DNA from: an uncultured Clostridia bacterium
GTDB taxonomy: Bacteria; Bacillota; Clostridia; Christensenellales; CAG-314
Direction of reading: 5' to 3'
Assembly: GCA_947630425.1 (NCBI GenBank)
Contig: CANRHN010000010.1
Span: 1-43,500 of the forward strand
DNA length: 43,500 nucleotides
A program made the position numbers and the translations under genes. Numbering within the stretch: position 1 is the first letter of the stretch; each line of letters starts with the position of its first letter. Below are positions 16,306 to 23,480 of the stretch, one piece after another. The notes beneath the pieces were generated by a model that was not told where the DNA came from, did not search any database, and saw nothing but the letters and a program-made list of their open reading frames with translations.

Positions 16306-16478
16306 ATGTGAAAGTAAACAAATACAGAAGCCGACTTCTATGATAACTCGGCATTTTCGCGCTTAAGTGGGGGACATAATCAAATTTCGTCCCTATCGTC
16401 TGCTTACGCAGCCACTTTCCCTCTCGAAGGGGGAAGCTATGCCTCTGTGACAAACTTAGTTTCAAAACAAGCTGTTTC
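16306..16478 (-). repeat. Dispersed intergenic repeat, medium copy
   Basis: Read on the minus strand it has, in order: the GTCACAGAGG block; the CTTCCCCC hairpin; a CTGC-GTAA-GCAG hairpin followed by GATAGGGACGAAAT; then, after a unique 20-base joint, sequence ending in the AACTCGG and AGAAGCCGACTTCT blocks shared with 1-97. The copy at 26040-26075 has the same GATAGGGACGAAAT tail, but its hairpin is GGCGC-AAC-GCGCC. The arms differ while pairing is kept. Confidence 0.8.
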
Positions 16479-16480
16479 AA

Positions 16481-17434
16481 TTAAAGTTCCGACCCACTGT
16501 CCGTTTTGGAAATGAATTCGCATATTGCCGCCTCGTAACGGGCGTTGTCCTGCATGTAGCTAAGACCGTGTCCCGCTTTGGGAAAGGTGTGCAGTTCAGC
16601 GTAACAAGCGCAGTTTTCGTAGATTTTTTTGCTCATTTCGCAGGGCACGATCTCGTCGTCCTCTCCGTGAATCAGCAGTATGGGCAGCTTTGAGTGTTTT
16701 ACGGCGTCCAAAGCGGTTGCCTCGTCCAAACGGAAATGTCCCCACATTTTCGCACTCAATTTGATAAAGGGCATCATAACTTTTGGGTTCAGCCCCATTT
16801 TTTGGCAGCTGTCGGCAATTATCGCTTCCGGCGTGGCAAAAGGACAGTCGGCAATTATGCCCATAACGTTTTTCGGCAGCTCCAACTCGCTTGCCATAAG
16901 CACCGTTGCGCCGCCCATAGACACGCCCACAAGCCAAATTTTCGTTTCCGCGCCGAACCTTTGCAGGGCGTAGTTTACCCAACTTACAACGTCCTGTCGC
17001 TCGCGTATGCCGAACGTGATGGTGTGACCTTGGCTTTGTCCGTGTGCCCGCAAGTCCAACAGCAGCGTGTTGAAGCCGAGCTTTCGCGCAAGCTTGTTGC
17101 CGCCGCAAAAGTCGCGCACGCTTGTTCCGCGGTAGCCGGGCACCTGAATTTGCAACGGCGCGCCGTCCGCCACATGATAGTACCTTGCCGACAGTCTCAA
17201 CCCGTCAAAGGACGTTGTAAAAACCCTTTCGTACGGCACGGCTTCCATTTCGGCAATCAGCGCAAACATTTTGTCTTGGTTGCGCTCGAAGTGCTTTCCT
17301 TCGGGCAGGCGGTAGTGGTCTTCCTTTTTGTGATGACGTTGAAAAAATGGCTTGATGTAGCACACAAGCGTCACTGCCAAAAAGCACAGAAACGCAAACG
17401 CGATTATTCCAATAACGATGTACAGCCAAATCAT
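16481..17434 (-). CDS. Membrane-anchored alpha/beta hydrolase
   Basis: A 317-residue protein. An N-terminal membrane helix (about 3-26) is followed by an alpha/beta-hydrolase domain. The nucleophile elbow is GVSMGGA with Ser172. The acid is in HGEDDEIVP (Asp259 or Asp260), the base is in AGHG (His289), and the oxyanion-hole region is PGYRGT near 99-104. It resembles YqkD-type and other serine hydrolases of Bacillota with unknown substrates. The helix suggests it stays on the membrane; the orientation is not determined. The ATG has no ribosome binding site and lies 7 bases after a -10 box. It is divergent from the TetR-family gene, which might control it. Confidence 0.85.
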   Translation of the reverse strand: MIWLYIVIGIIAFAFLCFLAVTLVCYIKPFFQRHHKKEDHYRLPEGKHFERNQDKMFALIAEMEAVPYERVFTTSFDGLRLSARYYHVADGAPLQIQVPGYRGTSVRDFCGGNKLARKLGFNTLLLDLRAHGQSQGHTITFGIRERQDVVSWVNYALQRFGAETKIWLVGVSMGGATVLMASELELPKNVMGIIADCPFATPEAIIADSCQKMGLNPKVMMPFIKLSAKMWGHFRLDEATALDAVKHSKLPILLIHGEDDEIVPCEMSKKIYENCACYAELHTFPKAGHGLSYMQDNARYEAAICEFISKTDSGSEL

Positions 17435-17440
17435 AATTTC

Positions 17441-17469
17441 AATTTAGCGCATTTCGGGGCTTTTGTCAA
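17441..17469 (-). promoter_or_regulatory. Promoter of the hydrolase gene, probably leaderless
   Basis: Minus strand: TTGACA at 17469-17464, 17 bp, TAAATT at 17446-17441. The ATG begins at 17434, 7 bases after the -10. Confidence 0.65.
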
Positions 17470-17602
17470 GAACCGCACGGCAAACGGCGGGCAAAGTTAG
17501 CTGTACAATGTTGTTTTCTTCGATGTGCTTGGCGGCAGGTCTGCCGCAGTGTCCGTTGCAATGGTAATTTTCATTTTCCGATTTGCCTTTATGTATTTGT
17601 TG

Positions 17603-17631
17603 TTGACAACTGTGCCGCGTAGTGCTATACT
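17603..17631 (+). promoter_or_regulatory. Promoter of the TetR-family gene
   Basis: TTGACA at 17603-17608, 17 bp, TATACT at 17626-17631. Confidence 0.8.
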
Positions 17632-17638
17632 GACGACA

Positions 17639-17652
17639 ATGACATTTGTCAT
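17639..17652. promoter_or_regulatory. Candidate TetR-family operator
   Basis: Inverted repeat ATGACA-TT-TGTCAT, located at the expected transcription start of the TetR-family gene. Binding here would block initiation, so autorepression is the likely role. A second inverted repeat, GCGGCAG-GT-CTGCCGC (17532-17547), lies between the two divergent promoters and is an alternative site. Confidence 0.5.
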
Positions 17653-17695
17653 ACACGCCAGAATTTTAGCACAAACAAACGGAGAAAGGCAACCG

Positions 17696-18298
17696 ATGGC
17701 AAACGAAAATTACAAAGACGGCAACAGTGTAAACAGTGAAAGGCTTGTTGGATTGCGTCGTCACAGCGAGGAAGTAAACAAGCTGGTGGTGGAGAGCTTG
17801 CAAGGCGCGTTGCTGCAGCTTATTGTAAAAAAGGATTACGATTCCATCACCGTAACGGAGCTTTGTCGCAAGGCGGGCGTTTCGCGCATGGCTTTTTACG
17901 GCAATTTTCAAAGCAAGGACGACATATTCCGTCGTATAGTTACCGACCTGCACAAGGAGATGATGTCGCGTATAGGCAGTCCGTTCCGCCAAAAATTTTC
18001 CGTAAAGTGGTACGAAGATATGTTTCGGTTTGTCTCCGAAAAATCCAACGTGTTAGAGCCTATCTTTGCTGCAGGCTACAGCGACAAGTACTTGCAGCTT
18101 GTAAACGGGTTGGTGCGACGCTTAAAAACCGACTCGCCTGCCGACATATATTTGCGCTTGCTGTGGACCGGAGGCATAATCAACGCGGCGGTATATTGGC
18201 TTACCAACGGCAAAAAGGAAACTCCCGAGCAAATGGCAAGCTACTGCGACAAATGCTTTGTCAATTTCGACGCCCTCAACACCTTGATTTGCCATTAA
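17696..18298 (+). CDS. TetR/AcrR-family transcriptional regulator
   Basis: A 200-residue protein. The N-terminal DNA-binding domain (about 26-72) shows the TetR pattern: KKDYDSITVTELCRKAGVSR, then MAFYGNFQSKDDIF. The C-terminal domain is helical and divergent, as in the group of gut Clostridia regulators that carry a TetR-type C-terminal domain. The ligand is unknown. The ATG at 17696 is preceded by GGAG; the in-frame extension upstream passes through the promoter and is rejected. It is divergent from the hydrolase gene and has a palindrome at its own +1. Confidence 0.88.
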   Translation: MANENYKDGNSVNSERLVGLRRHSEEVNKLVVESLQGALLQLIVKKDYDSITVTELCRKAGVSRMAFYGNFQSKDDIFRRIVTDLHKEMMSRIGSPFRQKFSVKWYEDMFRFVSEKSNVLEPIFAAGYSDKYLQLVNGLVRRLKTDSPADIYLRLLWTGGIINAAVYWLTNGKKETPEQMASYCDKCFVNFDALNTLICH

Positions 18299-18380
18299 AG
18301 CCGCTCGCATATTCCCCGAAAAAATGCTTTATTTTTGCCACACAAAGCCTTCTCTTGAGGACGCAAGAGAAGGTGGCTAT

Positions 18381-18502
18381 AACGGGGACCCCAACGAGTT
18401 GAGTATAACGAAACTTGTTGGGGAGAGGAACAGCTGACCGATAGCGGAACCGACCGAGCATTGTGCGAGGTTGGTGCTATCGAGGGAAAGCTGTGACGAG
18501 GT
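18381..18502 (+). ncRNA. Candidate structured element, copy B (four helices)
   Basis: P1: 18389-18400 pairs with 18412-18423 (12 bp, one G-T) around the loop GAGTATAACGA. A conserved linker AGAGGAACA follows. P2: ACAGCT (18430) with AGCTGT (18489). P3: CGATAGC (18439) with GCTATCG (18476). P4: ACCGACC (18449) with GGTTGGT (18469), closed by GCA-TTG-TGC. The tail is GACGA. The copy at 26478-26595 has the same linker, loop and tail, but different and still complementary arms. Whether it is transcribed is not known; it could also act as folded DNA. Confidence 0.55.
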
Positions 18503-18805
18503 GGATGAGTTTCGACACAAAGTAAATATTTCGTCCCTTTTCCCCTTCGGGGACAACAAGGACCGCTCGCCGCGGTAAGTCAGAAGCGGCGAGCGCGTGG
18601 CTGCTACCAACACCACACTGTGGTGATTGGTTTTACGCGCCACGCCCACACTCTCGGGGAAGCTATAATTTCCTGATAGCAAGCTAACGGCTGTTCTAAA
18701 AGCCTTGCAGATTATTTTTCGGGAAACACACTCGCGGCTGTGGTGAATAAGGTTTGGGCGTTTTTCTTCGTAGTAGTGTATTGCAGATTGTTTTGCGTGC
18801 GAACA

Positions 18806-18848
18806 CCCTCGCTCCCTGTTGAACAAGGTCGGTGAGGGGTGTTTTTTT
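18806..18848 (+). terminator. Terminator-like hairpin at the end of the repeat cluster
   Basis: ACACCCTC and GAGGGGTGT form an imperfect stem followed by seven T. It would end transcripts that cross the cluster on the + strand. Confidence 0.55.
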
Positions 18849-18865
18849 ATAGAAGTGCGCATTCA

Positions 18866-18899
18866 AAAAATCCCGTCAAACATTCAGTTTGTCGGGATC
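18866..18899 (-). terminator. Intrinsic terminator of the XRE gene
   Basis: On the minus strand, ATCCCG-A-CAAAC pairs with GTTTG-A-CGGGAT (one internal mismatch) and is followed by six T. The stem begins within the stop codon of the regulator. Confidence 0.85.
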
Positions 18900-19113
18900 A
18901 TTTTTTTATGTTGAGTATGTCGTCGGCGGAGCAATCGAGAAAACTGCACAGTTTGGAAAGCACCGCAAGCGTAGGCTGTATACGTCCTGAAACGTACTGC
19001 GACACGGTGGGCTTCGACACTCCTATGGCTTTGGCAATTTCCGTTTTGGTTTTGCCCGAAGTTTCTATTTCTCTTTTGAGGTTTTCGCTTATTTGTTCGT
19101 CTAACGGTTTCAT
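18898..19113 (-). CDS. XRE-family (Cro/C1-type) regulator
   Basis: A 71-residue protein consisting of one helix-turn-helix domain: TKTEIAKAIGVSKPTVSQYV near 23-42, then GRIQPTLAVLSKLCSFLDCS. It has no effector domain, as in phage-like and surface-gene repressors. The ATG at 19113 is preferred; a TTG at 19131 would add six residues but lies inside an operator. It is divergent from the lipoprotein gene at 19226. The intergenic space holds three copies of a TTAGG-N5-CCTAA palindrome, one of them 11 bases before this ATG, so it probably represses both genes. Direct binding is inferred from position. Confidence 0.85.
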   Translation of the reverse strand: MKPLDEQISENLKREIETSGKTKTEIAKAIGVSKPTVSQYVSGRIQPTLAVLSKLCSFLDCSADDILNIKK

Positions 19114-19123
19114 AAGGATAATA

Positions 19124-19138
19124 TTAGGCAATACCTAA
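19124..19138. promoter_or_regulatory. Operator O1 (TTAGG-N5-CCTAA)
   Basis: TTAGGCAATACCTAA, centre 19131. It lies just upstream of the regulator's ATG, so it is placed for autoregulation. Confidence 0.7.
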
Positions 19139-19147
19139 ATTTTATGC

Positions 19148-19176
19148 TTGACAATTAGGTGTTACCTAATTATAAT
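19148..19176 (+). promoter_or_regulatory. Consensus promoter of the lipoprotein gene
   Basis: TTGACA at 19148-19153, exactly 17 bp, TATAAT at 19171-19176. Operator O2 fills the spacer. Confidence 0.92.
19155..19169. promoter_or_regulatory. Operator O2, inside the promoter spacer
   Basis: TTAGGTGTTACCTAA, centre 19162, 31 bp from the centres of O1 and O3. Occupation would directly block RNA polymerase. Confidence 0.75.
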
Positions 19177-19185
19177 ACAATATTG

Positions 19186-19200
19186 TTAGGCAACACCTAA
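19186..19200. promoter_or_regulatory. Operator O3, at the transcription start
   Basis: TTAGGCAACACCTAA, centre 19193. It lies over the initially transcribed region. Confidence 0.72.
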
Positions 19201-19225
19201 CAAGTCAAACATAGGAGAAAGGAAA

Positions 19226-20539
19226 ATGAAAGAGACAAAGAAAATTTTACCGTTGGTAAAGACAGTGTGCGTCGCTGTGCTGATAGCGGTGGCGGTACTC
19301 GCTTTGGGGCTTGCCGCATGCAGTCCTGACGAGCCTACGCACAAACACTCGCTTGTTGCAGTGGAAAGAAAGGACGCAACTTGCACACAAAAGGGAAACG
19401 AGGCGTATTGGAAGTGCGAAGAGTGCGGCAAGCTGTTTTCCGACAAGGCGGGCAAAACGGAAATTGACGCCATACCGGAAATACTCTCGCTCGGACACCA
19501 CACGGAATGGACCGCCGTTGACAATCAAACGCATATAAAAAAGTGTGTTCGTTGCGATTATACGGAAGGCGTTGCCGAACCGCACAATTTTGAGGGTGGC
19601 GAGTGCGCGGATTGCGGTGCAAAAAAAGTCGTCAAGCCCTACACGCTGTCCGAGGACGGCAGCACGCTCACTTTCGGTAGCTATCCGCAGAGCCAAGTGG
19701 AAGATACCGCATTGCAGTCCATGCTCAACGCGGAAATTCAAAACAAAACGCCCACAGCCGACGAATTTAACGGTTGGACGGACTACGAGTACTTGGATAA
19801 CAAAATTGCAAAAAGTTATATGTGGTATATAGATGTTGAATATCAAGACGCCTTGTACCGCGGAGTATATCTGTCGCAATATCGTCCTTACAGCAGCACA
19901 ACAAATTGTTCGCCGAGTAACACCTATCAATTAAACAACGGTTACGAAACGGGAACGGTATATTGGTTTGAGTATGAACCCATCACTTGGCGTATTTTAA
20001 CGCAGCAAGACGGTAAAGTTTTTCTCATGGCGGATTTGATACTTGACAGTCAAAATTTCTACATCAATGCGTATGAACGCACGGGTGAAAGCACGATCTA
20101 TGCAAACAATTACAAGGAAAGCGACATACGCTTTTGGTTAAATCACAATTTTTACGATACGGCGTTCGACGAACTGTGCAAGGAATACGTTGTTGTAACA
20201 GAGGTAGACAACAGCGTCGAAACCACGCCAAGAGAAGATACGACTTATATTTGCGAAAACACCATTGATAACGTTTTTCTGCTCAGCTATGCGGACGTAA
20301 ACAATGAAGATTACAACAAGGGCGATTTGGCATTGTTGTCTACCGCTTATGCCGATTGTCAAGGGGTATGGCTCAACTTCTATGATTGCGGAAAATGGTG
20401 GCTGCGTTCTCCGGCGGCTGACGGTTCGCTTCCCGCTTCTTATAGCGCTTGTATGGTAAACGCAATGGGCGCCGATAGTGTGGAAGCCGTCACATCGACC
20501 GCGGTGGGCGTTGTGCCCGCATTGTGGCTTACGTTGTAG
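19226..20539 (+). CDS. Surface lipoprotein with Cys-rich modules and a DUF6273-like domain
   Basis: A 437-residue protein. A lipoprotein signal peptide (about 1-31) ends in LAAC, with the lipidated Cys32. Two cysteine-rich modules follow: about 38-86 (CTQKGNEAYWKCEECGKLF) and about 90-132 (CVRCDY and CADCGAKK). The C-terminal half (about 135-437) has the pattern of DUF6273, often found with such modules in gut Clostridia surface proteins: WRILTQQDGKVFLMAD, IRFWLNHNFYDTAF, FLLSYADV, CGKWWLRSPA and the ending VGVVPALWLTL. The function is unknown. AGGAGAAAGG precedes the ATG. Transcription is from a consensus promoter overlapped by three operators. The first module is shared almost unchanged with the next gene. 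Confidence 0.85.
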   Translation: MKETKKILPLVKTVCVAVLIAVAVLALGLAACSPDEPTHKHSLVAVERKDATCTQKGNEAYWKCEECGKLFSDKAGKTEIDAIPEILSLGHHTEWTAVDNQTHIKKCVRCDYTEGVAEPHNFEGGECADCGAKKVVKPYTLSEDGSTLTFGSYPQSQVEDTALQSMLNAEIQNKTPTADEFNGWTDYEYLDNKIAKSYMWYIDVEYQDALYRGVYLSQYRPYSSTTNCSPSNTYQLNNGYETGTVYWFEYEPITWRILTQQDGKVFLMADLILDSQNFYINAYERTGESTIYANNYKESDIRFWLNHNFYDTAFDELCKEYVVVTEVDNSVETTPREDTTYICENTIDNVFLLSYADVNNEDYNKGDLALLSTAYADCQGVWLNFYDCGKWWLRSPAADGSLPASYSACMVNAMGADSVEAVTSTAVGVVPALWLTL

Positions 20540-20614
20540 TTTTGCGGCAAACGTTTCAAAGCGACAGAGTTCTTTCTTGCGCGCTTGAAAAAATAAAAAT
20601 TTTACATGATTTTG

Positions 20615-20643
20615 TTGCAAAAAGGCTATAGTTGTGTTACACT
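20615..20643 (+). promoter_or_regulatory. Possible promoter of the LRR protein gene
   Basis: TTGCAA at 20615-20620, 17 bp, TACACT at 20638-20643. Each is a 4-of-6 match. There is no TTAGG operator here, so this gene is not obviously under the same repressor. Confidence 0.4.
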
Positions 20644-20742
20644 ACAAATATAACAAAACGCTGAAATTTACTGCGCGCAACGTCTTAAGTTACGGGCGAC
20701 GCGCAAAAAGCGTTGTTACAAATTTAACAAAGGAGAAACGCA

Positions 20743-22530
20743 ATGAGCAATGAGCAAAAAGGTTCTTCCAAAAAGAAGGTCGTAATCATAGCGGTCGTTG
20801 CGGGTATAATCGTCCTCGTCGCGCTTGTTTTGATTTTGGTACTGTTGCCCAAAAGCGATTCCGAGTCTGCGCACAAACATTCGCTTGTTGCGGTGGAAAA
20901 ACAGGACGCCACCTGTACCGAAAAGGGAAACGAGGCATATTGGAAGTGCGAAGAGTGCGGCAAGCTGTTTTCCGACAAAGATGGCAAAACGGAAATTGAC
21001 GCCATTCCGGAAATTGCCCCGAAAGGACACGATGTTCCCGTCATGACGGAAACAAAACCCGCAGACTGCACCAACAAGGGACAAAAAAGCGGCAAGTGCG
21101 AACGTTGTCAACAAACGGTAACCGAAGATATTCCCGCGCTCGGACACCAAACGGGGGAGTGGCAGTTTGACGACTTGTTCCATTGGAAGGAGTGTTCTCG
21201 CTGCGGGCGATCGGTGGAAATGGGCAATCACGCTTTTACAAACGGCAAATGCGGCACTTGCAACTTCGATCAAAACGCGGAAATAGCCGCCGAACTGACC
21301 TTTGAACTTCTCGACGACGGAAATTGGGCTGTGAGCGGTGCAACCAATTTGAGCGTTGCCACCTATGCGGAGATCCCCGCCACGCACAACGGCGCGGACG
21401 TTACGACAGTGAGCGAAAAGGCGTTTTACGGTTGCAAACAACTACGAAAGGTTACTTTTTGGGGGAGCATACTGTTTGACAAGGCGTGTTTTTCGCACTG
21501 TCACAGTTTGAAAGAAGTGCGCTTTGAAGAGGGCGTGCAATCGATATTGACCGTAGACCATGGTTATTGGGACTACCCCGACTACCCCTTTTACAATTCC
21601 GAAAAAATCGAGACCGTCTACCTTGGTTCGACGGTAAACAGTTTGAGAACGGAGCTTTTCGGGGGATACGAATTGACTTCCACATACGGCTCAAATCCCG
21701 TTTTTGAGGAAATGCACCCGACCTTTTCCTTCGAGCGGTACGAAGTGTCAGCCGACAACGCCAAGTACGGCACTGACGAACAGGGCATTTTGTACAACAA
21801 ACAGACAAAAGTTTTGATATTTGTCCCCTACAAGCTTGCGGGAGAGGTGACGGTGCTTGACGACACAGTGGAAATTCGCGACGGCGCGTTTGGTTGCGTA
21901 AGCGGCGTTACCGCCGTAAAATTGCCGAACGGCTTAAAAAAGATTGGGGACGGCGCATTTAACTCCACAGGTATTTCGGAGTTGACGATACCGGACAGCG
22001 TGACGGAAATAGGCAGACACAACGGCATTGTCGCGTTTGCGTACAACTGTAAGTCTCTGCAAAAACTGCATTTGGGCGCGGGGTTGCAGTCGAGGTATGT
22101 TGTTGGGATCGGACGTTACCTGCCCGATACCGTAACAGACGTGAGCGTAAGCGTTTCCAATCCTTACATAAAATCGGACGGCAATTGCATTGTGTCCGCC
22201 GACGGCAGATTTTTGTATTTGTCCGACGGGTCGGGACGCATACCGAGCGGCGTGACGGGGTTGGAGAATTACGCCTTTACCCCGTTCGGAAAAACGCTTA
22301 CAACGGTGACGATACCCTCTACCGTCAATATTATCTACGCGTACACATTTTACGGCTGCACGGCGTTGACGCGCATTGTCTTTCAAGACAAAAACGGTTG
22401 GCAAGTACAAATGACAGACGAAGAATACCGCGTTGTCTACGTTCCCGTTGATGTGGACGACTCAAGCGACAACGTTGTGTTGTTGACGGAGACCTACCTC
22501 TCCAAGGATTGGCGCAAACAGTCGTCCTAA
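20743..22530 (+). CDS. Membrane-anchored surface protein with BspA-type leucine-rich repeats
   Basis: A 595-residue protein. A lysine-rich cytoplasmic start and one transmembrane helix (about 12-35) without a cleavage site leave it anchored with the bulk outside. Three cysteine-rich modules follow, about 43-92, 93-131 and 132-178. BspA-type (LRR_5) repeats cover about 205-570, with units such as VSEKAFYGCKQLRKVTF, IRDGAFGCVSGVTAVKLPNG (split across a repeat border) and IGDGAFNSTGISELTIPDSV. BspA-type repeats often mediate adhesion to host or other microbes. The ribosome binding site is AAAGGAG. Together with the preceding lipoprotein it forms a surface-protein pair that shares a duplicated module. 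Confidence 0.87.
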   Translation: MSNEQKGSSKKKVVIIAVVAGIIVLVALVLILVLLPKSDSESAHKHSLVAVEKQDATCTEKGNEAYWKCEECGKLFSDKDGKTEIDAIPEIAPKGHDVPVMTETKPADCTNKGQKSGKCERCQQTVTEDIPALGHQTGEWQFDDLFHWKECSRCGRSVEMGNHAFTNGKCGTCNFDQNAEIAAELTFELLDDGNWAVSGATNLSVATYAEIPATHNGADVTTVSEKAFYGCKQLRKVTFWGSILFDKACFSHCHSLKEVRFEEGVQSILTVDHGYWDYPDYPFYNSEKIETVYLGSTVNSLRTELFGGYELTSTYGSNPVFEEMHPTFSFERYEVSADNAKYGTDEQGILYNKQTKVLIFVPYKLAGEVTVLDDTVEIRDGAFGCVSGVTAVKLPNGLKKIGDGAFNSTGISELTIPDSVTEIGRHNGIVAFAYNCKSLQKLHLGAGLQSRYVVGIGRYLPDTVTDVSVSVSNPYIKSDGNCIVSADGRFLYLSDGSGRIPSGVTGLENYAFTPFGKTLTTVTIPSTVNIIYAYTFYGCTALTRIVFQDKNGWQVQMTDEEYRVVYVPVDVDDSSDNVVLLTETYLSKDWRKQSS

Positions 22531-22553
22531 GGTTTGACATTTATGTTTTTTTG

Positions 22554-22593
22554 ACCCCATATCGTGTTTTTTGCGGTATGGGGTGTTTTTTTT
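22554..22593 (+). terminator. Intrinsic terminator after the LRR protein gene
   Basis: ACCCCATATCG pairs with CGGTATGGGGT (11 bp, one G-T) and is followed by G and eight T. Confidence 0.9.
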
Positions 22594-22689
22594 GCCAAAG
22601 CAGTGGCGTAAGCGGGGAAGAAAATCCCGTAAAAAATTGTCTTTGGCTCAACAACGGGCAAATTTTACGAGAAAAGCGCACTTTTTCGT

Positions 22690-22718
22690 TTGACTTTTCC
22701 GGCATTTTATTGTAATAT
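22690..22718 (+). promoter_or_regulatory. Promoter of the rplU operon
   Basis: TTGACT at 22690-22695, 17 bp, TAATAT at 22713-22718. Confidence 0.7.
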
Positions 22719-22724
22719 ATATCT

Positions 22725-22841
22725 CAGCCGCATAAAAAGGGTTATTTTGTCAAGCGTATTTGGGCGCAAAAGTCCCGTCAAAAGGGCACGCGCCGCAGAT
22801 ACCACCCTATTAGCGAGTCTTGTCAGGAGGTAAAAGAGTAT
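22725..22841 (+). promoter_or_regulatory. rplU 5' leader, possible L21 leader RNA
   Basis: About 117 untranslated bases with several GC-rich inverted segments (for example GCGTATTTGGGCGC and AAGTCCCGTCAAAAGGGC) come before the AGGAGGT ribosome binding site. Firmicutes often carry an autoregulatory L21 leader here. I assign it by position and cannot confirm the fold by eye. Confidence 0.4.
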
Positions 22842-23150
22842 ATGTACGCAATCGTAAAAACCGGCGGAAAGCAGTACAAGGTGACGGAAGGTCTTGTTTT
22901 CGAAACGGAGCTTCTGAACGCCGAGCAGGGTTCGACGGTGGAGCTTGAGGTTGTGCTTGCGGCGGACGGCGACAAGGTTGTCACGGGCGCGGAAGCAGCC
23001 AACGCAAAGGTCACGGCTACGGTGGTGGAACACGGCAAGGGCAGAAAGATCAACATCTTCACCTACAAAGCCAAAAAGAACGTTCGTCATCGTCAAGGTC
23101 ACAGACAGCCTTACACCAAGCTCAAGGTAGAAAAGATAACTATCGGCTGA
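22842..23150 (+). CDS. rplU: 50S ribosomal protein L21
   Basis: A 102-residue protein of normal length, beginning MYAIVKTGGKQYKV. The rRNA-binding KAKKNVRHRQGHRQPYTKL lies near 77-95. It binds 23S rRNA in the large subunit. AGGAGGT precedes the ATG. Its TGA overlaps the prp start by one base. Confidence 0.97.
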   Translation: MYAIVKTGGKQYKVTEGLVFETELLNAEQGSTVELEVVLAADGDKVVTGAEAANAKVTATVVEHGKGRKINIFTYKAKKNVRHRQGHRQPYTKLKVEKITIG

Positions 23151-23479
23151 TGACGGAAATCAAACTGACACGCAAAAACAATTCCATAGTTGAGGTTTCG
23201 GCAAGCGGTCACACGGGCTACGGCGTAAGCGGCGAGGACATCGTGTGCGCGGGCGTTTCCACTTTGATACAGTCGGCGTTGCTCGGCTTGTTGCAGGTGG
23301 CAAAAATCAACGTCGCTTACCGCGTCAACGAGGAAGAAGGTTCATTGAGGTTTGCTCTGCCCGAACGTCTCACAGCGGAAGAGCGGCATGACGCCGACGT
23401 GATTCTCAACACAATGCTGTGCGGCTTGCAGGATTTCTACACAGAGTATTCCGACTTTATCAATTTGGAGGTAATTTGA
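23150..23479 (+). CDS. prp: Ribosomal-processing cysteine protease Prp
   Basis: A 109-residue protease. The catalytic dyad is His21 (SGHTGYG) and Cys33 (EDIVCAGVS). Prp removes the N-terminal extension of L27 in Bacillota, and the next gene is an L27 that carries such an extension (KLQLFA before HKKG). The gene sits between rplU and rpmA, its usual place, and is translationally coupled to rplU. Confidence 0.93.
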   Translation: MTEIKLTRKNNSIVEVSASGHTGYGVSGEDIVCAGVSTLIQSALLGLLQVAKINVAYRVNEEEGSLRFALPERLTAEERHDADVILNTMLCGLQDFYTEYSDFINLEVI

Positions 23480-23480
23480 A

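Larger units (their letters stand above)
18299..18860 (+). repeat. Long modular intergenic repeat cluster, no gene
   Basis: About 560 bases without a believable gene. The first 26 bases (from AGCCGCTCGCATATTCCCCG) also start the cluster at 25855. Next comes the hairpin CCTTCTCTTG-AGGACG-CAAGAGAAGG (18347-18373), also at 26131-26156 inverted. A four-helix block follows at 18381-18502, then GGTGGATGAGTTTCGACACAAA and a TATTTCGTCCC block that is inverted at 26070-26112. Several hairpins follow, including CCCC-TTC-GGGG. The last part (from GCAGATTGTTTTGC near 18783 to 18832) recurs at 25933-25980, where only about 60 bases separate it from the opening block. The order of blocks is thus a mosaic. 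Confidence 0.8.
22531..22841 (+). other. Intergenic region: terminator, promoter and leader of rplU
   Basis: No gene. It holds the terminator at 22554-22593, about 95 bases with nothing I recognise, the promoter at 22690-22718, and a leader of about 117 bases before rplU. Confidence 0.7.

Noticed and set aside
17441..17652. TetR operator over the hydrolase promoter
   Set aside because: The ATGACA/TGTCAT palindrome occurs only at the regulator's own start; no second copy was seen near 17441-17469.
18299..18860. Possible tmRNA, RNase P or SRP RNA in the repeat cluster
   Set aside because: The conserved cores of these RNAs were not found, and blocks of the region recur elsewhere as repeats.
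18377..18862. 161-codon reverse-strand open frame across the repeat cluster
   Set aside because: It runs through dispersed hairpin repeats that also occur elsewhere, has no ribosome binding site, and its composition is unlike the neighbours.
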